Shown piece after piece: positions 24,918-32,591 of a stretch of 64,000 bases of DNA. Within the stretch, counting starts at the first letter, position 1, and every line of letters begins with the position of its first letter. Source of the stretch: Alcanivorax sp. 24 (lineage in GTDB: Bacteria; Pseudomonadota; Gammaproteobacteria; Pseudomonadales; Alcanivoracaceae); contig NZ_SNUA01000001.1 of the NCBI RefSeq assembly GCF_004360225.1, positions 310,001-374,000 of the forward strand, given 5' to 3'. Position numbers and translations under genes: made by a program. The notes beneath the pieces were generated by a model. That model had not been told where the DNA came from. It saw only the letters and a list, made by a program, of their open reading frames with translations, and made no database searches.

Positions 24918-26537
24918 TTAAAAACCGTAAAGGCGGGCAGGGTTGTCGACCAGAATCTTGCGAATGATGGTCTCGTCATGCCCGGCCCATTGGAAGAATT
25001 CTTCCAGCAGCGTGGTGTCATCCGGCATCGGCACGGAAATACACACGTGGGGCCAGTCACTGGCCCACAGGATCTGATCGGGATTGGCTTTGATCAGTGC
25101 CTTGGCATAGGGCGTGACGTCGGAGTAGGGAGTGTCCGGCTGGTTGGTGAAGCGATAAGCGCCGGATAGTTTCACCCAGGCCTTGCCGTCCCGGGCCAGA
25201 CGCAGCAGATCACGGAATCCCGGATGCTTCACGCCGATGCTGGCCGGCATGTGTCCCATGTGATCGATCACCACCTCCACTGGCAGGTTGGCCACGGTGT
25301 CGTAGAGATCGGCGAATTCCGAGATGTCGATCAGCAACTGCAGATGCCAGCCCAGCGGCGCCACCTTGCGGGCCAGACTGGTCACGTCCGAGACCTCGAC
25401 ACCACTCTTGTAGATCAGGTTGACGCGCACGCCGCGTACCCCGAGGGCATCCATTTCCCGGAGTTCCCGTTCACTGGTCTGGTCACTGATCACCACCACG
25501 CCGCGATAGTTGTCGCCGCCTTGACGCAGGGCTTCCAGGGCCACCCGGTTGTCGTAGCCGTAGACGCTGGGTTGCACGATAACCCCCCGGCTCAGCCCCA
25601 GTGTGCCCTGCATTTTTCGGTAGTCGTCCAGTGATGCCGGCGGTGGCGTATAGGAACGATGTGGCGTGAAAGGGTGGACCGCCGCATCCCCGATAATGTG
25701 AAAGTGGCAGTCGCAGGCGCCTTCGGGAAGTGGCATTGATGGCGCGCGACAGCTTGATACCGGTGGTGCGCAGGGCGGGGCGTAGGTTTCGCCAAGTGAC
25801 GTCATGCGGGTCACTTCCCAACCCTGAAGACCACGCAGCCCGTTGCGCTCGGCGGAATTGATGATCTGGGTCCAGGCGGCGCGGCGGGCCAGGTCCGGGT
25901 CGCCCACGGTGATCGCCTCGAGGATCGCCTCGTATTCGGTCAGCACGGTTTCACGCAGTGCCTCGGAAGTGGCGATGCGCCGTTCGAAAGAGGCGGCCTC
26001 AAAGATATGGGCGGTCAGAAACAGCACGAAATTCTTGAAGTATTCGTTGCCGGTGGCGTCGGCGATGGCGCGTTTGAAAGCCAGGCTGCTCTCGACCATG
26101 CCCTGGCCAGTGGCAAGGGCGTCGCGTAACGCGGACAGGGCGGCCCGGATTGCCGCGAGCTGGCTGCGGGAACGGCGGCGGGCCGCCATGCCGGCGGCGG
26201 AGACTTCGAGGTCAAGACGCAACTCATAGAGCTGGCGGAGCTTGGGTAGATGGCTGAGCTCATCGTGGTCGATGCGAAAGCTGTTGCGATGGGCCTTGTT
26301 GGACACGAAAGCGCCCAGACCCTGATGGCTCTCCACCAACCCTTCCGACTTGAGTCGCGCTATTGCTTCCCGGACCACGTTACGCCCGACACCAAACCGC
26401 GCCGTCAGTTGTGACTCACTGGGAATACGGTCGCCGGGCTTGAGGCGGCCGGCGGAAATCTCCGCTTCCAGATGGCGGGAGATCTTGACGGAAAGCTGGC
26501 TGCGTCCTGCAGCGGCAGCTTGTTTCATAAGGCTCAT
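24918..26537 (-). CDS. FadR-family regulator fused in frame to a PDC-lactonase-type amidohydrolase
   Basis: A 539-codon open frame with two complete modules. Residues 10-80 are a GntR winged helix (KPGDRIPSESQLTARFGVGRNVVREAIARL); about 100-230 is an FCD ligand domain whose usual metal histidines are replaced (SLAFKRAI, TEYEAI, AAWTQI). Residues about 270-539 are a COG3618-type amidohydrolase barrel like 2-pyrone-4,6-dicarboxylate lactonase or galactarolactone isomerase: GACDCHFH (His278, His280), VQPSVYGYDN, GVRGVRVNL, VIDHMGHMP, WASDWPH. The linker has no stop codon, but Met245 (25805) has GGGAAG eight bases upstream, so a 295-residue enzyme could also be made alone. Start 26537 or, with a better AGGA, 26528. 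Divergent to a TRAP operon with a paralogous amidohydrolase. A natural fusion, stop-loss or sequence error are all possible. Confidence 0.82.
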   Translation of the reverse strand: MSLMKQAAAAGRSQLSVKISRHLEAEISAGRLKPGDRIPSESQLTARFGVGRNVVREAIARLKSEGLVESHQGLGAFVSNKAHRNSFRIDHDELSHLPKLRQLYELRLDLEVSAAGMAARRRSRSQLAAIRAALSALRDALATGQGMVESSLAFKRAIADATGNEYFKNFVLFLTAHIFEAASFERRIATSEALRETVLTEYEAILEAITVGDPDLARRAAWTQIINSAERNGLRGLQGWEVTRMTSLGETYAPPCAPPVSSCRAPSMPLPEGACDCHFHIIGDAAVHPFTPHRSYTPPPASLDDYRKMQGTLGLSRGVIVQPSVYGYDNRVALEALRQGGDNYRGVVVISDQTSERELREMDALGVRGVRVNLIYKSGVEVSDVTSLARKVAPLGWHLQLLIDISEFADLYDTVANLPVEVVIDHMGHMPASIGVKHPGFRDLLRLARDGKAWVKLSGAYRFTNQPDTPYSDVTPYAKALIKANPDQILWASDWPHVCISVPMPDDTTLLEEFFQWAGHDETIIRKILVDNPARLYGF

Positions 26538-26721
26538 CCTGTGGTCTGTGCGAACGGTGTCGGGTAAACGGCGCCGAGGCCGTGGGCAGTAATAGTACCT
26601 CTCCGGGGGGCTGCACGCTCCATGCACGGGTCGGTGGTGGTTCGGCCACGGGAAAGGCAGCCCGGGTTGTTTCGCGGGGGAGGCACGATGACCGACTTTA
26701 CAGCACTGGTAAATTTATGAT

Positions 26722-26740
26722 CAACTTGTAGGACAAGTTG
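26722..26740. promoter_or_regulatory. FadR-family operator (perfect palindrome)
   Basis: CAACTTGTAGGACAAGTTG is a perfect 8-bp inverted repeat around a 3-bp spacer and fits the FadR-family core TNGTNNNACNA exactly. It lies in the intergenic region between the divergent regulator-enzyme fusion and the TRAP operon, 68 bp before dctP. It is the expected binding site of the fused regulator, giving autoregulation and control of transport together. Confidence 0.82.
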
Positions 26741-26807
26741 GGTGGGCGCTTCTCATTCCGCCTGCCCCCACGCCATCAACTCCATCAAAACAAACAGGAA
26801 AGCCGTG

Positions 26808-27812
26808 ATGACGTCTTTACCCAGATCCGTCAAAACGTTGATGACCGCTGCCATTCTGGCGACGACCCTGGCCGCGGCGAGCGTGACTCAGGCCGCCACC
26901 GTGATCCGCCTGGGCTGGACCACCGCCGACAGCGAAGTGGATCCCTACGCCATTGCCGCGCACTACTTCCAGGAAGAACTGGAAGCCGCGGCACCGGGAC
27001 AGTTCGAAATCAAATTCTTCCCCAACAACCAGTTGGGTAATGACACGGACATGCTGCAGGGGATGCAATTCGGAACGCTGGATGCCGGCGTTATCACCGG
27101 CACCCAGTTAGGGACCCTGGACAAGAGCTTCCAACTCCTTGACCTGCCTTTCCTGTTCAAGGATCGGGCCCAGGCCCACGAGGTGCTGGATGGCGAAGTG
27201 GGGCAGGAGTTGTTCGCACGGTTGGAAAAGCAGGGGCTGATCGGCCTGGGATTCGGCGAGGCCGGTTTCCGGCATGTCATCAACAACAAGCGGGAAGTGC
27301 TGGAGCCCGGTGACTTGCAGGGGGTGAAGCTGCGCGTACAACCAAGCGATCTGTTTATCGCCAGCTTCCGTGCCCTGGGCGCCAACCCGGTCCCGATGGC
27401 CTGGAGCGACGCCTACATGGCGGTGCAGCAAGGCACGGTGGACGGTCTCGAGATTCCGCTGGCGGTGATTTACGCCAACAAATACGCCGACGTGGTGAAG
27501 TACCTGTCGCTGACCAACCACACCTATAACGCCTTGCCGCTGCTGATGTCCAAGCAGGCCTTCTCCCGTTTGTCGTCCGAACAGCAGGAAGCGGTGCGTA
27601 CCGCCGCGCGGAAAGCCATCGAGCGGCAACGCGCCGAGGTGGCGAAGAACGAGCAGGCGCTGATCGAGAAGATCAAGGCCAAAGGCATGGCGGTTACCGA
27701 GATTGCCGACACCGGCGCTTTCCGTGATGAGGTGCGCCCCGTCTATGAAGAATATCGGCCAAGAATCGGCGAAGACCTGGTCGACCGCGCTATGGAACTG
27801 GTCACGGAATAA
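26808..27812 (+). CDS. dctP: TRAP transporter substrate-binding protein
   Basis: A 334-residue periplasmic receptor of the DctP family with a signal peptide ending ASVTQA. It carries FFPNNQLGNDTDMLQGMQFGTLD, GLGFGEAGFRHVINNKREV, DLQGVKLRVQPSDLF and the ligand arginine region typical of organic-acid receptors. The ATG at 26808 is preceded by AGGAAAG; an earlier start has no ribosome site. First gene of an operon with dctQ, dctM and an amidohydrolase. By the enzymes around it, the ligand is probably a sugar acid, aldarate lactone or aromatic-derived dicarboxylate. Confidence 0.92.
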   Translation: MTSLPRSVKTLMTAAILATTLAAASVTQAATVIRLGWTTADSEVDPYAIAAHYFQEELEAAAPGQFEIKFFPNNQLGNDTDMLQGMQFGTLDAGVITGTQLGTLDKSFQLLDLPFLFKDRAQAHEVLDGEVGQELFARLEKQGLIGLGFGEAGFRHVINNKREVLEPGDLQGVKLRVQPSDLFIASFRALGANPVPMAWSDAYMAVQQGTVDGLEIPLAVIYANKYADVVKYLSLTNHTYNALPLLMSKQAFSRLSSEQQEAVRTAARKAIERQRAEVAKNEQALIEKIKAKGMAVTEIADTGAFRDEVRPVYEEYRPRIGEDLVDRAMELVTE

Positions 27813-27814
27813 CG

Positions 27815-28366
27815 GTGGTACAGGGCTCTGGCAAGGTCGCGGAGCCCAATCCTCAGAGCCTTGGTATGTACAGATATCTCGAAGCAGGCAGCAAATACCT
27901 TGCCGCCGCGACGGCCGCGCTCGGCGCGGCCTGCGCGTTGATCATGACTCTGGCCTTGCTGGCGGGTGTGTTCTGCCGATACGTACTGAATTCCTCTTTG
28001 TCCTGGAGCGACGAGGTCGCGTTGCTGGCGTTCAGTTGGACGGTATTCCTGTTCGCCAGTGTACTGACGCGGGAGTTCGGACACGTGCGCGTTTCCATCG
28101 TGGTGGACGCCTTGCCCGGCTTGCTCAAACACGCTCTTGAGCGGGGCAGCGTGCTATTGATCCTGCTGTTCGGCGGGTTGATGTTCTGGGCCGGTTGGCA
28201 GTTCACCGCTTTCACCGCGCACCAGGTGTCACCGGCGCTGCGCTACCCGTTGTGGCTGCAAGGCGCGGCGGTGCCGGCCTGCGGCGCCTTGATGGTCTTC
28301 CATGCCTTGGTGCTGCTGTTCCGCCCCGGGCCGCTTGACGAGCAGGGAGGTGCCGTCGATGAGTGA
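27815..28366 (+). CDS. dctQ: TRAP transporter small permease
   Basis: A small four-helix membrane subunit (183 codons from a GTG two bases after dctP; an ATG at 27866 would give 166). Helices at about 30-55, 65-85, 100-125 and 145-165. Contains the family pattern FCRYVLNSSLSWSDEVALLAFSW and REFGHVRVSIVVDALP. It overlaps dctM by eight bases. It pairs with DctM in sodium-driven uptake of the acid bound by DctP. Confidence 0.9.
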   Translation: MVQGSGKVAEPNPQSLGMYRYLEAGSKYLAAATAALGAACALIMTLALLAGVFCRYVLNSSLSWSDEVALLAFSWTVFLFASVLTREFGHVRVSIVVDALPGLLKHALERGSVLLILLFGGLMFWAGWQFTAFTAHQVSPALRYPLWLQGAAVPACGALMVFHALVLLFRPGPLDEQGGAVDE

Positions 28367-29639
28367 GATTGGCATTGTTCTGATCGTCGGGTTGTTTGTT
28401 CTGCTGCTGTTGGGCGTCCCCATCGCCTTTACCCTGGGCCTGCTCACCGCCGTTGGTATCTGGATGGCGGACTATAATCCGATGATCCTGGCCCAGCGTC
28501 TGATCGCCGGGAGCACCATCACCAGCCTGCTGGCCATACCCGGTTTCATCCTGGTTGGGGACCTGATGAGCGCGGGTGGGTTGTCCAAGCGCCTGGTCAG
28601 GGTGGCCTCGGTCTGTTTCGGTCATCTGACCGGCGGGCTTTCCATGTCCACCGTGGCGGCGGGTACGTTTTTTGGCGCGATTACCGGATCCGCGCCGGCC
28701 ACCACCGCCGCGGTGGGGTCGGTGATGATCGATGAGCTGGAGAAACGGGGTTACTCGCGCGGTTACGGCGCGGCGCTGTCCACCTCCATCGGACCGCTGG
28801 GGCAGATGATTCCGCCTTCCATCCCCATGATCATCTGGGGGGTACTGTCGGAAGAATCGATTTCCAAATTGTTCCTGGCGGGTGTCCTGCCCGGTCTGAT
28901 CGCCGCGGCGGGGTTCTGCGTCGTCGGTTATGTCCATGCCCGGCGCCTGGGTATCGCCCGGGAGAAGCGGCCCGGTGTCCGGGAGATCCTGGCGGCGATC
29001 CGGGAAGGGATATGGGCGTTGTTGGCGCCGGTGGTGATCCTCGGAGGTATTTACGGGAGCGTGTTCACGCCCACCGAAGCGGCCATGGTGGGCGCGTTGT
29101 ACAGCCTTGTCATTGGCCTGTTCATTTACAAGGATCTGCAGTGGAAATCGCTGATACCGTTATTCATAAAGTCGATGCGCACCACCACGGTGATCATGTT
29201 CATTATCGTGGTGGCTTACGGCTTTGCCTGGATCATCGCCAGTGAGCAGATTCCCTCCCAGGTCACGCAAGTGCTGCTGAGTCTCACCTCGAACCCGTTC
29301 CTGATCCTGCTGTTGCTGAACATCATGTTGCTGGTGCTTGGCGCGGTCATGGACACCGTGTCCGCCATGGTCATCCTCAGCGGGGTGCTGACCGCCGTGG
29401 GTACTCAGGTGGGTCTGGATCCGATTCAACTGGGCGCCATGGTGGTGATTAATTTCGCCGTGGGGATGATCACCCCGCCGCTGGGGTATTCCCTGTTCGT
29501 CGCCTCCACCATCAGTGGTTTGAGTATCGAGAAAGTGGCCCGCAATCTCTGGCCGTTCTTCCTGGTCCTCATTGGCGTGGTGGCACTGACCGCCTATGTA
29601 CCGGCGGTGACGCTTTGGCTTCCGGGCCTGTTGGGGTAG
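28359..29639 (+). CDS. dctM: TRAP transporter large permease
   Basis: A 426-residue multi-helix permease of the DctM/YiaN family. The start ATGAGTGAG overlaps the dctQ stop and follows GGGAGG. Recognisable segments: GVPIAFTLGLLTAVGIWMADYNPMILAQRLIAG, the first helical hairpin with GSAPATTAAVGSVMIDEL, and GPLGQMIPPSIPMIIWGVLSEESISKLFLAGVLPGL; a second repeat holds DPIQLGAMVVINFAVGMITPPLGYSLFVAS. These are the two inverted repeats with the substrate and sodium-binding hairpins. It is the pump of the cluster. Confidence 0.93.
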   Translation: MSEIGIVLIVGLFVLLLLGVPIAFTLGLLTAVGIWMADYNPMILAQRLIAGSTITSLLAIPGFILVGDLMSAGGLSKRLVRVASVCFGHLTGGLSMSTVAAGTFFGAITGSAPATTAAVGSVMIDELEKRGYSRGYGAALSTSIGPLGQMIPPSIPMIIWGVLSEESISKLFLAGVLPGLIAAAGFCVVGYVHARRLGIAREKRPGVREILAAIREGIWALLAPVVILGGIYGSVFTPTEAAMVGALYSLVIGLFIYKDLQWKSLIPLFIKSMRTTTVIMFIIVVAYGFAWIIASEQIPSQVTQVLLSLTSNPFLILLLLNIMLLVLGAVMDTVSAMVILSGVLTAVGTQVGLDPIQLGAMVVINFAVGMITPPLGYSLFVASTISGLSIEKVARNLWPFFLVLIGVVALTAYVPAVTLWLPGLLG

Positions 29640-29646
29640 AGATGGT

Positions 29647-30561
29647 ATGACCGTGAATCAGAAACCGATGTCCGGGATCAGTGCACCGACGATCCCGGGA
29701 CCCCACCCGGCGCCAAGCAAGCCGGCAAGCGCCTTGCCCCGGGGGGCGTGTGATACCCATGCCCATCTGTTCGGGCCGCAAAGTCGCTACCCGTATCAGC
29801 CCAATCGCAGCTACACGCCGCCGGACGCTTCCGAGGAAACCTATCGGGAGCTGTTGCACACCCTGGGGTTTCAGCGTGCCGTGCTGGTGCAGCCCAGCGT
29901 TTACGGCACCGATAACCGGCGCATGCTGGATACACTGGCTCGCCGGCGCGCTGACGACGATATCCAGTGGCGTGGCATCGCCGTGGTGGATAACAGCATC
30001 ACCGATGCCGAACTGGAACGTATGCATGAGGCCGGGGTGCGGGGCGTGCGTGTCAATCTGGTGTTTCCCGGTGGCCTGACTTTCGCGGATATCGAACTGC
30101 TGTCCCGTCGCATCGCCGGCCTGGGATGGCACGTTCAATTCCTGGTGGACGTATCGCGGTTCGAACGGCTGGTTGAGCGTCTGGAGCGGTTACCCACCGA
30201 CAGTGTGGTCGATCATATGGGGCATATTCCCACCCATCGCGGGATCGAACATCCTGGATTCCGGGCGCTCCAGGAACTTATGGAAGGCGGGCGCACCTGG
30301 GTCAAACTGACCGGACCGAATCGCATTACCGCTCTGGATCGGGCGCCTTATCACGATGTGGATCCGTTCTTCACCACACTGCTGGAGACACGGGCGGATC
30401 GTTGCCTGTTCGGCACGGATTGGCCCCATGTGCAACTGCCCGGGCCGATCCCGGATGATGGGGAACTGGTCGATGAGTTTCTGCGTCTGGTTCCGGATCC
30501 GGCGACAAGGAAGCAGGTGCTGACTGACAACCCCGCCGCTCTTTACCGTTTTGATGACTAA
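29647..30561 (+). CDS. PDC-lactonase-type amidohydrolase, stand-alone paralogue
   Basis: A 304-residue TIM-barrel hydrolase of the COG3618 group, closely parallel to the C-terminal half of the fusion at 24918-26537: PRGACDTHAHLFG, YPYQPNRSYTPPDAS, VLVQPSVYGTDNRR, GVRGVRVNLVFPGGL, VVDHMGHIPTHRGIEHPGF, VKLTGPNRIT, LFGTDWPHVQLPGP. The family opens lactone rings of dicarboxylates (2-pyrone-4,6-dicarboxylate, sulfomuconolactone, aldarolactones). It begins seven bases after dctM, so uptake and ring-opening are co-expressed. Having two paralogues under one operator suggests two consecutive or alternative substrates. Confidence 0.88.
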   Translation: MTVNQKPMSGISAPTIPGPHPAPSKPASALPRGACDTHAHLFGPQSRYPYQPNRSYTPPDASEETYRELLHTLGFQRAVLVQPSVYGTDNRRMLDTLARRRADDDIQWRGIAVVDNSITDAELERMHEAGVRGVRVNLVFPGGLTFADIELLSRRIAGLGWHVQFLVDVSRFERLVERLERLPTDSVVDHMGHIPTHRGIEHPGFRALQELMEGGRTWVKLTGPNRITALDRAPYHDVDPFFTTLLETRADRCLFGTDWPHVQLPGPIPDDGELVDEFLRLVPDPATRKQVLTDNPAALYRFDD

Positions 30562-30604
30562 GGGAAGCCGGGGCTCCCGTGCTTCCCGGTCGTGATCGTG
30601 GCGA

Positions 30605-31780
30605 TCAGTGTTCCAGCGCGAATCGCAGCCCGGCGTTTTGTTCCAGGCGTTGGATCAGCTTGTCGCCCATGGCCGGCGCCGTGGTCCAGATGCCGCCGGG
30701 GGTGTCAGTGGCGTCCCGCAGCAGGCACAAGGCGCTTTCGGTGATCATGCGTGAAGTGGAACCGTAGCCGGGGTCCTTGTCGCCGGAGACGCTGGCGGAC
30801 AGGGTCCGGCCGTCGGCGGTTTCGCCCAGGAACAGCACGTCGTAGAAGCCGTTTTCCCGTTCCTCCTTGCCTGGTCCCTCACCGGGTTTGGGCGCTTTGT
30901 CACCGGTCAGCGAGCGGTCGTTGGCCACCGCCTGGGCGGTGGCTTCGCCCTTGTCGCCGGGGCCGGTGAGGATCATTTCATCGTAGACGAAGTCCTCGCC
31001 ATAGGGGTGGCCGAGCAGGAAGTTGGAGCGGTGCACATTACGGGTATTGATGGCGGCCATGATGAACGGTGCCGCCCAGCTTCCCAGAGCCTGGTCGTAC
31101 TCAATCTCGGCGGCGGGTGGTTGCATCGGACCCTCGAAGCCCGGGGTCAGCGCGAATGGATTGACCAGCAGTTTGCGGACTTCCGCGTCCCGCGCGGCGG
31201 CCAGAGTGGCTTGCAGGCTGGCGGCGGTGCCGCCGGAGAAGGTGCCCTTCATCCGCCGTACCCGTCCCTTGATGCGCGACAGCGGCGCGCCCAGCCTGGC
31301 CCGGGCCTGTTCTTGCAGGAACCACACGCCGAGGTCGAAGGGGATGGAGTCGAAGCCGCAGGAAAAAACGATGCGCGCGCCGCTGTCTTGCGCCTGTTCC
31401 TGGTATTTGTCCACCATGCGGCGCATCCACGCCACTTCGCCGCACAGATCCACATAGTCGGTGCCGGCGCCGACGCAGGCCGCCACCAGCGGCTCGCCGT
31501 AGAGCTGATAAGGACCGACCGTGGTCAGCACGACCCGGGCCCGACGCGCCAGAGCGCGCAGGCTGTCCGCATCGGTGACATCGGCTTTGAGGATCGCCAC
31601 GCCGGGGTCGATACCCAGTTCGTCGCGCACTTGCTCCAGTTTGCTTTCGTTGCGGCCGGCCAGAGCCCAGCGCAGCCCGCCATCAGTGCCATAGCGCTGC
31701 TGTAGATACTCCGCCACCAGCCGACCGGTAAAGCCGCTGGCGCCGAATACAATCAGATCAAACTCCCGTGCCTCGCTCAT
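30605..31780 (-). CDS. saccharopine dehydrogenase-like / trans-acting enoyl reductase family protein
   Basis: A 391-residue NAD(P)-binding protein. The Rossmann start FDLIVFGASGFTGRLVAEYLQQRYG, GPYQLYGEPLVAACVGAGTDYVDLCGE, FSCGFDSIPFDLGVWF and the GSTSRMITESALCLL C-terminus are those of the saccharopine-dehydrogenase-like family that includes mycobacterial lipid enoyl reductases. Start 31780 has GGGAAG upstream. It is unlikely to make saccharopine; a role in lipid reduction is likely but unproven. Divergent from creB with about 140 bp between. Confidence 0.85.
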   Translation of the reverse strand: MSEAREFDLIVFGASGFTGRLVAEYLQQRYGTDGGLRWALAGRNESKLEQVRDELGIDPGVAILKADVTDADSLRALARRARVVLTTVGPYQLYGEPLVAACVGAGTDYVDLCGEVAWMRRMVDKYQEQAQDSGARIVFSCGFDSIPFDLGVWFLQEQARARLGAPLSRIKGRVRRMKGTFSGGTAASLQATLAAARDAEVRKLLVNPFALTPGFEGPMQPPAAEIEYDQALGSWAAPFIMAAINTRNVHRSNFLLGHPYGEDFVYDEMILTGPGDKGEATAQAVANDRSLTGDKAPKPGEGPGKEERENGFYDVLFLGETADGRTLSASVSGDKDPGYGSTSRMITESALCLLRDATDTPGGIWTTAPAMGDKLIQRLEQNAGLRFALEH

Positions 31781-31916
31781 GATGCTTCCCATTCTGTTGT
31801 TTGCTGGCGGGCGCTCGGCCCTCGCGAGCCCCAACGGTAAGCCGTTCGCGGCACCCAGGGCAACCGATAGCGATGTCGATGGTATGATGGGCGCGATCCA
31901 GAAAGGGGGATGCCCG

Positions 31917-32591
31917 GTGACGGAACACATTCTGATTGTTGACGATGAGCCACGGGTGGCGGAGCCGCTGATCTTTGCTCTGCGGCGGGAGCACTTCCAG
32001 GTCACCCATGTGGAACGGGGTGAGCAGGCGCTGGCGCAACTGGCCGGCGACAACCCGGCGCTGGTGGTGTTGGACGTGGGGCTGCCGGATCTCAACGGTT
32101 TCGAGGTTCTCAAGCAGCTGCGCCGTTCCAGCGAGGTGCCGGTGTTGTTCCTCACCGCCCGCCAGGATGAGGTGGATCGCATTCTCGGCCTGGAGCTGGG
32201 CGGTGATGATTACGTCACCAAACCTTTCAGTCCGCGCGAAGTGGTGGCACGTATTCGCGCCATTCTCAAGCGTCTGGATAAAGGCACACCGGCGCCCGTG
32301 GCGGAAGGCAGGGAATGGCGGGTGGACCAGCAGGCGGCGAAAGCCTGGTTTCGGGATCAGGCGTTATCGTTGACCCGCTCCGAATTTCTTATTCTCGAAG
32401 CGCTGATAAAACATCCGGGCCAGGTATTCAGCCGGGGTCGGCTGCTGGATATTTGTGGCAGTGACGAGGACAGTTTCGAGCGTGCCGTGGATACCCATAT
32501 CAAAACGCTGCGCGCCAAGCTGCGCCCGATGGGGGGGGACGCCTGGATTGTCACCCGCCGCGGCCTCGGTTACGTGCTGGAGCGGCCATGA
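31917..32591 (+). CDS. creB: two-component response regulator CreB
   Basis: A 224-residue OmpR-class regulator. Receiver: ILIVDDEP, phospho-acceptor Asp in VVLDVGLPDLNGF, LTARQDEVDRILGLELGGDDYVTKPFSPRE. Winged helix: LSLTRSEFLILEALIKHPGQVFSRGRLLDI and VDTHIKTLRAKL. The start is a GTG at 31917 with GGGGGA upstream; no in-frame ATG fits. The ATGA overlap with the kinase gene and creD downstream identify it as the CreBC system, which responds to central-carbon state and, in some species, to beta-lactams and envelope stress. Confidence 0.92.
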   Translation: MTEHILIVDDEPRVAEPLIFALRREHFQVTHVERGEQALAQLAGDNPALVVLDVGLPDLNGFEVLKQLRRSSEVPVLFLTARQDEVDRILGLELGGDDYVTKPFSPREVVARIRAILKRLDKGTPAPVAEGREWRVDQQAAKAWFRDQALSLTRSEFLILEALIKHPGQVFSRGRLLDICGSDEDSFERAVDTHIKTLRAKLRPMGGDAWIVTRRGLGYVLERP

